Source of the DNA: Alkalihalobacillus trypoxylicola
Lineage (GTDB): Bacteria; Bacillota; Bacilli; Bacillales; Bacillaceae_D
Reading direction: 5' to 3'
DNA: 64,000 bases
Assembly: GCF_001590785.1 (NCBI RefSeq)
Contig: NZ_LTAO01000023.1
Location: 125,142 to 189,141, forward strand
Below are positions 58,770 to 64,000 of this stretch, in pieces (within the stretch, counting starts at the first letter, position 1; each line of letters opens with the position of its first letter). The position numbers and the translations under genes are program-made. Below the pieces are notes generated by a model, which was not told where the DNA came from, did no database searches, and saw nothing but the letters and a program-made list of their open reading frames with translations.

Positions 58770-61373
58770 CTAAATATTTTCTTGTTTTAATACATCGATA
58801 ATATTTTCCTTTTTTACCTTGGAGATAGAGTACAGCATCGCTAACCCTACTATCATGAATACACTTACCATAACAATCATAATTTCAATCCATGGTAAAG
58901 TAAATGTATAAGAAAAGGCATACTGATTACTCATATAAATCAAGTACATAATGATGACGCTAATAGGTAGTCCATACAAGATCGCTTTCATTCCAAAAAA
59001 CAGACTCTCAAATCGAATCATTTTATTAAACGCTTTTGGAGTCATTCCCATTGATTTCAGCATCGCAAATTCCCTTTTTCTCAGTGCAATACTTGTTGAA
59101 ATCGTATTAAAGATATTTGCTACCGATATTAGCGTAATCAATGTGATAAAGCCATACATAAATATTGACATGATTTTCAACAAGTTTTCATCAGCTTGTC
59201 GTTGCATATAAGTGTTTGTAATATTCATAAAATCTATATTGTCCATTAGTTCAAGTTGCTCCTGTGTTGCAATCGGATCGTTCGATTGAATATACAATGT
59301 ATGATTAACATATTCCATTTGATCGACTATACCTTCAAAAGCAGCTGGAGATACGATTAGAATAATACTACCTAAGTTAGAGTAAAAATTTCCTAATGGC
59401 AGTTCATTGGTAAGAGCTCCAATCTCAACTTCTCCATATTCATCCACAACCATATCATCGATTTCTTCAGAATAAGTGGTGAGTTCTAATTGCAGAGTAT
59501 CGCCTTCCTGCAATTTTATGGATTCACCTTCTACATACTTTCCTTGTTCTGCATTTTCATATTGTATTTGATTAACCAATATAGCTTGATGTTGGTTTGT
59601 TTGGTCAAAATCCTCTACGTCTAAACCAATACTTGTGACGTATTGTTCAAACATGTTTTGATTCATTGAAACCAAGTCTACACCATAGCTATACTTGCCA
59701 TTCACTAATTCCTCTGGTACTTCCTCGATAGATTGTAATAGAGAGTCAGGTAAATACTCTTTCTCAACATTTGTAGTAAGGTAAATCATCTGGTTTAAAC
59801 TCTCTGCTGTTATTCCCTCTACTTGATCAAGCTTTGATAGAAGCTCATCCAATTGACCACCTGAATTATGAGAGGATATACTAATATCAAAATTTACGGT
59901 CTCCTGTGAAAGCTCCATCGATTTAGATAAACTATAGGAAAAATAAGAGACGGTTAAAAACAAAATAATACTAGTCATTAAAGAAAATACCGTTACATAA
60001 TATCTTTTTTTATTTCTTTTTATATTTTTTAATGCAATCTCTGCTTCTATTCCGAAGAAATTTTTAATAAAAGATGATGTTTTGACTGTTTTTTTACTTA
60101 GTTTAATATCATGAGACTGACGAATAGCATCAATAGCTGTAATCTTAGAAGCTCTCTTCGCTGGTATATAGGTTGAAATGAAAATAGTTAAGGTAGAGAT
60201 GAGTACCGAAATGAGAATCGAAACAGGGGAAATCACTAAGGACATCTCTTGATCATAACCTATACTACCTAACAAAGAGTTAACGAAAATTAACGTGACT
60301 CCTATTCCGGTAATTCCTGCAATAATACCAATCGGTATACTAATAGCACCAATGATAAAACCTTCAAAATAAACCGAGTTTCTTTTTTGGCGCTTAGTCG
60401 CCCCCACACTCGATAGCATCCCCAAATAACGAGAGCGTTCTGAAACAGATATTGCAAAAGAGTTAAATATGAGCGAGATGGAACCAATCATTATAACAAC
60501 CATAATAATGGATAAGAGACCATACATCGTTGCTTGGACATTGTCATTAATCGTTATTCCCTGATATCTCAATAATTCATGATTAAAATCTACATTTTCG
60601 ATTTGATGTTCTTTTGCAAATCGTTCTCCCTCTTCAAAAACGGTTCTTTTCACTTTATCTAATGTTACATAGCCAAAGTAATCAGCAGAAGATAATGGGG
60701 ACTGCTCATTTAATAGAGAAATAATTGAATAGCCCGAGGACCAATAATGATCCCAAAGTGGTTCCTCTATAATCCCAACAACACTATATTCTTTCTTTTC
60801 TAACTCAATTAGAAACTCCTTATTCTCTCCATCAATAGTGTATAATGAGCTGTTTTCTCCTTTATTTATAAAAAAGTCATCGTATTTAGCTGAACGAGCT
60901 CCTATTTCTAATTCTAATGTATCCCCTACTTCTATCAACTTCTCGGAACCATTCAACATCTCTTCAGAGATTACTACTTCACTGTTGTTTTGTGGTAAGC
61001 GCCCTTCCAATAGCTGAACTTGCATTTGCTCAAAGGCTGACAAATTCAGTTCATTAATATATAAGTAAGGTTTATTTTCATCTGTAGGTTGTTCTAAATA
61101 AGCATATCCTATATCTCTAATCAGAGACAGTGACTTCGTATTCGCTTCATTATGAATACTTTCAATCTGCTCTTGATTCAACTCATTATACATGACATGC
61201 CATTCACCAAATGTCTTAATCGTATCTCGCTGTAGCATATTTAAAAAAGAAGAACCCAAAGTAGCAACAGCAACAACCATTGCAACTGAAATAATCGTGC
61301 CAACAATGGTAATAAGTGTTCGCTTCTTATTCTCCTTTAAATGCCTCAAAGTAACTTTATTAACGATATTCAC
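58770..61373 (-). CDS. ABC transporter permease with two FtsX domains (867 aa)
   Basis: A GTG start with GAGGTG upstream gives 867 residues. One N-terminal helix (TLITIVGTIISVAMVVAV) and an extracellular domain (about 45-285) are followed by three helices (285-420). The unit then repeats: a helix at 460-480, an extracellular domain (485-745) and three helices. FtsX motifs SERSRYLGMLSSVGATKRQK and ALRKREFAMLKSMGMTPKAF mark the two halves. Such permeases move peptides or lipids or give resistance to them with a MacB-like ATPase. The gene is last in an operon of response regulator, kinase, ATPase and permease. Confidence 0.88.
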   Translation of the reverse strand: MNIVNKVTLRHLKENKKRTLITIVGTIISVAMVVAVATLGSSFLNMLQRDTIKTFGEWHVMYNELNQEQIESIHNEANTKSLSLIRDIGYAYLEQPTDENKPYLYINELNLSAFEQMQVQLLEGRLPQNNSEVVISEEMLNGSEKLIEVGDTLELEIGARSAKYDDFFINKGENSSLYTIDGENKEFLIELEKKEYSVVGIIEEPLWDHYWSSGYSIISLLNEQSPLSSADYFGYVTLDKVKRTVFEEGERFAKEHQIENVDFNHELLRYQGITINDNVQATMYGLLSIIMVVIMIGSISLIFNSFAISVSERSRYLGMLSSVGATKRQKRNSVYFEGFIIGAISIPIGIIAGITGIGVTLIFVNSLLGSIGYDQEMSLVISPVSILISVLISTLTIFISTYIPAKRASKITAIDAIRQSHDIKLSKKTVKTSSFIKNFFGIEAEIALKNIKRNKKRYYVTVFSLMTSIILFLTVSYFSYSLSKSMELSQETVNFDISISSHNSGGQLDELLSKLDQVEGITAESLNQMIYLTTNVEKEYLPDSLLQSIEEVPEELVNGKYSYGVDLVSMNQNMFEQYVTSIGLDVEDFDQTNQHQAILVNQIQYENAEQGKYVEGESIKLQEGDTLQLELTTYSEEIDDMVVDEYGEVEIGALTNELPLGNFYSNLGSIILIVSPAAFEGIVDQMEYVNHTLYIQSNDPIATQEQLELMDNIDFMNITNTYMQRQADENLLKIMSIFMYGFITLITLISVANIFNTISTSIALRKREFAMLKSMGMTPKAFNKMIRFESLFFGMKAILYGLPISVIIMYLIYMSNQYAFSYTFTLPWIEIMIVMVSVFMIVGLAMLYSISKVKKENIIDVLKQENI

Positions 61374-62053
61374 GACCTTATCACCTCATCTTTAGCAATG
61401 ACACCATCCTCAATTGAGATAATTCGATCGGCTTGAAGAGCAATTCGGTCATCATGAGTAATCACGATTAAAGTTTGATTATATGTTTTGTTAAATAATT
61501 TTAGTAAATCGACAATTTCCTTACTATTTCTACTATCTAAATTACCAGTCGGTTCATCAGCTAGCATAATGGAAGGATTACCCATTATTGCTCTTCCTAT
61601 TGAAACCCTTTGCTGCTGTCCACCAGAGAGCTGATTAGGTAGATGATTTAACCTCCCCTCTAAACCAAGTAGCTTGACGGTTTCTTGAAAATGCCTTGGG
61701 TTGACCTTATGAGAATCTAATAATAGTGGCAGCATCATATTTTCTTCGACAGTAAGAATCGGTAACAAATTGTAAAATTGATAGATGAGCCCAATTTGTC
61801 TTCTACGGAAAATCGCAAGCTGTGTCTCATTTAATTGATACATGTCTGTCTTATCAATAAAAACCTTCCCAGTCGTAGGGGAATCGACTCCCCCTAGAAG
61901 GTGTAAAAGTGTTGATTTCCCAGAGCCAGATGGACCTATAATAGCAACAAATTCTCCTTTATTTACTGAAAATGATACTTGGTCTAGTGCTTTTACCGCT
62001 GTGTCACCTTTCCCATATGTTTTTGACAGATTTTCTATTTTTAATATCTCCAT
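61370..62053 (-). CDS. MacB/LolD-type ABC transporter ATPase
   Basis: The 227-residue ATPase has Walker [16 protein letters not shown]-loop LIYQFYNLLPIL, signature LSGGQQQRVSIGRAI, Walker B IMLADEPTGNLD and switch His LIVITHDDRIAL. It drives the double-FtsX permease, whose start overlaps its stop. Two tandem ATG codons (62054 and 62051) follow GGAGG; the second has the better spacing. Confidence 0.93.
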   Translation of the reverse strand: MEILKIENLSKTYGKGDTAVKALDQVSFSVNKGEFVAIIGPSGSGKSTLLHLLGGVDSPTTGKVFIDKTDMYQLNETQLAIFRRRQIGLIYQFYNLLPILTVEENMMLPLLLDSHKVNPRHFQETVKLLGLEGRLNHLPNQLSGGQQQRVSIGRAIMGNPSIMLADEPTGNLDSRNSKEIVDLLKLFNKTYNQTLIVITHDDRIALQADRIISIEDGVIAKDEVIRS

Positions 62054-62159
62054 CATTAATCCTCCAATATTTCTTTTGATGCTACTAACTATATCTGTTT
62101 AAGGTGACGATGCAGTGACTATTTTGGTGACGAATTAGTCACTTTACCTAAAATGGTTT

Positions 62160-63164
62160 TCAGTTTCTGATTTCCTTATAAAATTTGATATAAAAAGTGG
62201 TCCCTAGCCCATACTCACTTTCCACTTCAATGTCTCCCCTTTGACTTGTAATGATCGTATGAGCCATAGCTAAACCAATTCCTACACTGCTTTCTGAAGC
62301 GTTACTACCTCTATAAAATCTTTTAAAAATATAAGGTACATCCTTTTTTTCAATTCCACTCCCACTATCCTTTATTTTTAATTCTGTATAGAGAGCATTT
62401 TCTTTATAATCAATTGTAATGGTTCCTTTTGCATTCGTATGCTCAACTGCATTTTTTAACAGGTTTATAAAAGCTTCCTTTGTCCAATTTTTATCTCCTA
62501 TAAAAGAAGTGGTTTCTATTCCATTCATTTCGATTGAGAGTTCCTTTAATTCAATTGGAATTAAGATAGGAATTAAGGCATCTTCTACTAATTGCTTCAT
62601 ATTCATTTTTTCTTTTTTAAAGATAATTGTACCAGCATCTATTTTTGATAATTTCAATAAAGAAGAGACTAACCAATCCATTCTTTCCAATTGAAATTGA
62701 ATATTCCTTACAAACTCTTTTCTTTTTTCGGCATTGATGGTTGAATTGCTTAATAAATCCGCCATCACCGTCATAGATGTTAGAGGCGTTTTTAACTGAT
62801 GAGATATATCTGATATCGCATCCGTTAATTTACTTTTATCATTTTCAAGACTATTACTATAATTCGATAACTTCATGGTTACCTTATATATTTCGTTCTT
62901 TAATAAACTTAGCTCTCCCTCTTGGTTATCACGAATATCTAGTGAATAATCACCAGCAATAATTTCTCTTAAGTAGCTAGATAACTTTGCCATTTCCTTA
63001 TACCTCCATGTGATAAAAAGAAAATGTACACTAGCGAAGACTACTCCACAAACTAAAACATATATAGCTGCAAGACTAGAAATAAGTAAGGCACCACCTG
63101 TAGCAACTAGCAGGAGAAAGGGGTACAACAAGAGGATGATTCTAATCTCTTTATTTCTTAACAT
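62160..63164 (-). CDS. Intramembrane-sensing histidine kinase (short N-terminus)
   Basis: The 334-residue kinase has two membrane helices close together (about 9-27 and 30-50) with hardly any loop, then a HAMP-like linker, HisKA (AISDISHQLKTPLTSMTVMA) and HATPase (NLLKNAVEHTN, IKDSGSGIEKKD, GIGLAMA). Kinases of this shape lack a sensor domain and usually respond through an ABC transporter, which fits the ATPase and permease encoded downstream. It overlaps the response-regulator gene by 14 bases. Confidence 0.92.
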   Translation of the reverse strand: MLRNKEIRIILLLYPFLLLVATGGALLISSLAAIYVLVCGVVFASVHFLFITWRYKEMAKLSSYLREIIAGDYSLDIRDNQEGELSLLKNEIYKVTMKLSNYSNSLENDKSKLTDAISDISHQLKTPLTSMTVMADLLSNSTINAEKRKEFVRNIQFQLERMDWLVSSLLKLSKIDAGTIIFKKEKMNMKQLVEDALIPILIPIELKELSIEMNGIETTSFIGDKNWTKEAFINLLKNAVEHTNAKGTITIDYKENALYTELKIKDSGSGIEKKDVPYIFKRFYRGSNASESSVGIGLAMAHTIITSQRGDIEVESEYGLGTTFYIKFYKEIRN

Positions 63165-63867
63165 GCTGTTCTCCTATTCTATACCCAATTCCACGAACTG
63201 TCTGAATGAGTAGAGGGTTCTGAGGGTCGTCCTCCATTTTTTCACGAAGTCTCTTAATATAAACAGTGAGTGTATTATCATTAACAAAATCCCCTGCCGC
63301 ATCCCAAATCAATTCTAATAACTGTGACCTTGTTAGAACTTGTCCTAAATGATTGGCAAAAATCATTAAGAGGCGATATTCGAGTGCTGTTAGGAACAAT
63401 TCATCTTTATCCTTGAATACCTTGCCCTCTAATGGATGAATGGATAAATCTCCTATTTTTATAACGGTGTCGTCTTTTGGGTCTTGCGTCACATCCGAAT
63501 GACGTTTATATCTTCGTAAAACACTGTTAATTCGAGATAGTAGCTCTCTGATACGAAATGGCTTCGTTATATAATCATCCGCCCCCATGTCTAGACCTAA
63601 TACCACATTCACTTCATCATCCACTACCGTTAAAAAAAGGACAGGGGTATCAGATTTTTCTTTAATTAATTGACAAAGCTCGTAGCCCGAACCGTCTGGT
63701 AAAGAAAGATCTAAGATACATAGAGCAATGGAAGAAAGCCGTTTCTCAATTACTTCCTTTGCAGAGCTTACATTATGACAAAGAATAACATCAAATCCCT
63801 CTTGTTCTAAGGAATATTCCAATCCTGATGCAATCGTCTTATCATCTTCAACTACTAATAATTTCAT
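63151..63867 (-). CDS. OmpR/VanR-type response regulator of the second ABC module
   Basis: I start at the ATG at 63865-63867 (GAGGTGG nine bases upstream); a frame 31 codons longer has no site. The 238-residue product has a receiver (KLLVVEDDKTIASGLEYSL; phospho-Asp in LCILDLSLPDGSG; Lys in DDYITKPFRI) and a winged-helix output domain (LTALEYRLLMIFANHLGQ, VYIKRLREKMEDDPQ, VRGIGYRIG). It probably activates its own operon and the ABC genes downstream. First gene of the four-gene module. Confidence 0.92.
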   Translation of the reverse strand: MKLLVVEDDKTIASGLEYSLEQEGFDVILCHNVSSAKEVIEKRLSSIALCILDLSLPDGSGYELCQLIKEKSDTPVLFLTVVDDEVNVVLGLDMGADDYITKPFRIRELLSRINSVLRRYKRHSDVTQDPKDDTVIKIGDLSIHPLEGKVFKDKDELFLTALEYRLLMIFANHLGQVLTRSQLLELIWDAAGDFVNDNTLTVYIKRLREKMEDDPQNPLLIQTVRGIGYRIGEQHVKK

Positions 63868-64000
63868 TTTTATCAGCCACCTCATGGAAATCTTTCTATG
63901 TTTTTTCCGATAAAAAATCCTATCTTCTTCCTCATTATACATAGTATAATCATATATCATTCATTTTTATAAAAACGTTTTTTGATTTATTTAATTGAGT

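Overview
The window is AT-rich chromosomal DNA of a low-GC Gram-positive bacterium, almost certainly a member of the Bacillaceae. Reasons: strong GGAGG-type ribosome binding sites with frequent TTG and GTG starts, SinI/SinR-type regulators, a YpiB-like IDEAL-domain protein, a YhfW-type Rieske oxidoreductase, an MhqR-type regulon, Fur boxes of Bacillus type and an Isd heme-acquisition locus with class B sortase. No rRNA, tRNA, CRISPR array, prophage or intact transposase was seen, and the species cannot be named from the sequence alone.

Layout. 1-6.6 kb: the tail of a PTS EIIB gene overlapped by an endonuclease/exonuclease/phosphatase gene, an orphan Dam-type adenine methylase, a sugar-type MFS transporter, a YhfW-like FAD/Rieske protein and a VOC protein. 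6.6-7.4 kb: no intact gene, but four perfect DnaA boxes in 124 bp and a decayed inverted fragment of a topoisomerase III gene. 7.4-14.7 kb: topB, a GGDEF/EAL protein, a YpiB-like protein and a sin-type regulatory locus (two SinI-like genes, a sinR gene broken by a one-base shift in an A tract, and a convergent XRE gene behind GTTCT boxes). 14.7-20.5 kb: a 1702-residue pseudokinase/AAA/GAF/histidine-kinase protein with its LuxR-type response regulator. 21-29.4 kb: dipeptidase, GNAT enzyme, LytTR-DUF3021-CPBP cluster (the CPBP gene is frameshifted), CapA lipoprotein with an SGNH esterase, and a TIM-barrel isomerase.

29.9-40.8 kb is a complete Isd-type heme-iron locus under Fur boxes. A forward operon encodes a lipoprotein, permease, ATPase and IsdG heme oxygenase. 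A reverse operon encodes IsdC, a five-NEAT-domain surface protein, a second lipoprotein/permease/ATPase set and sortase B. Surface NEAT proteins would take heme and pass it through the wall to two ABC importers, and IsdG would release the iron. 41-44.3 kb holds an MBL-fold protein and an MhqR/MhqO/flavin reductase quinone-stress group with two clear operators. 44.3-56.7 kb holds small membrane proteins, a Bce/Yxd-like two-component and ABC module, a YtkA-like lipoprotein, PepT and an MFS exporter. 56.8-63.9 kb holds an ArsR-family repressor with an MFS pump, and a second two-component and ABC transporter module.

The most striking unexplained feature is a non-coding interspersed repeat at six intergenic loci (nine core units). 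Full copies have imperfect terminal inverted repeats around a core of nested inverted repeats, and the core is tandemly repeated with an exact 183-bp period at two loci. I do not recognise it as a named family. It behaves like a MITE or a structured intergenic RNA/DNA element and is my main candidate for something undescribed.
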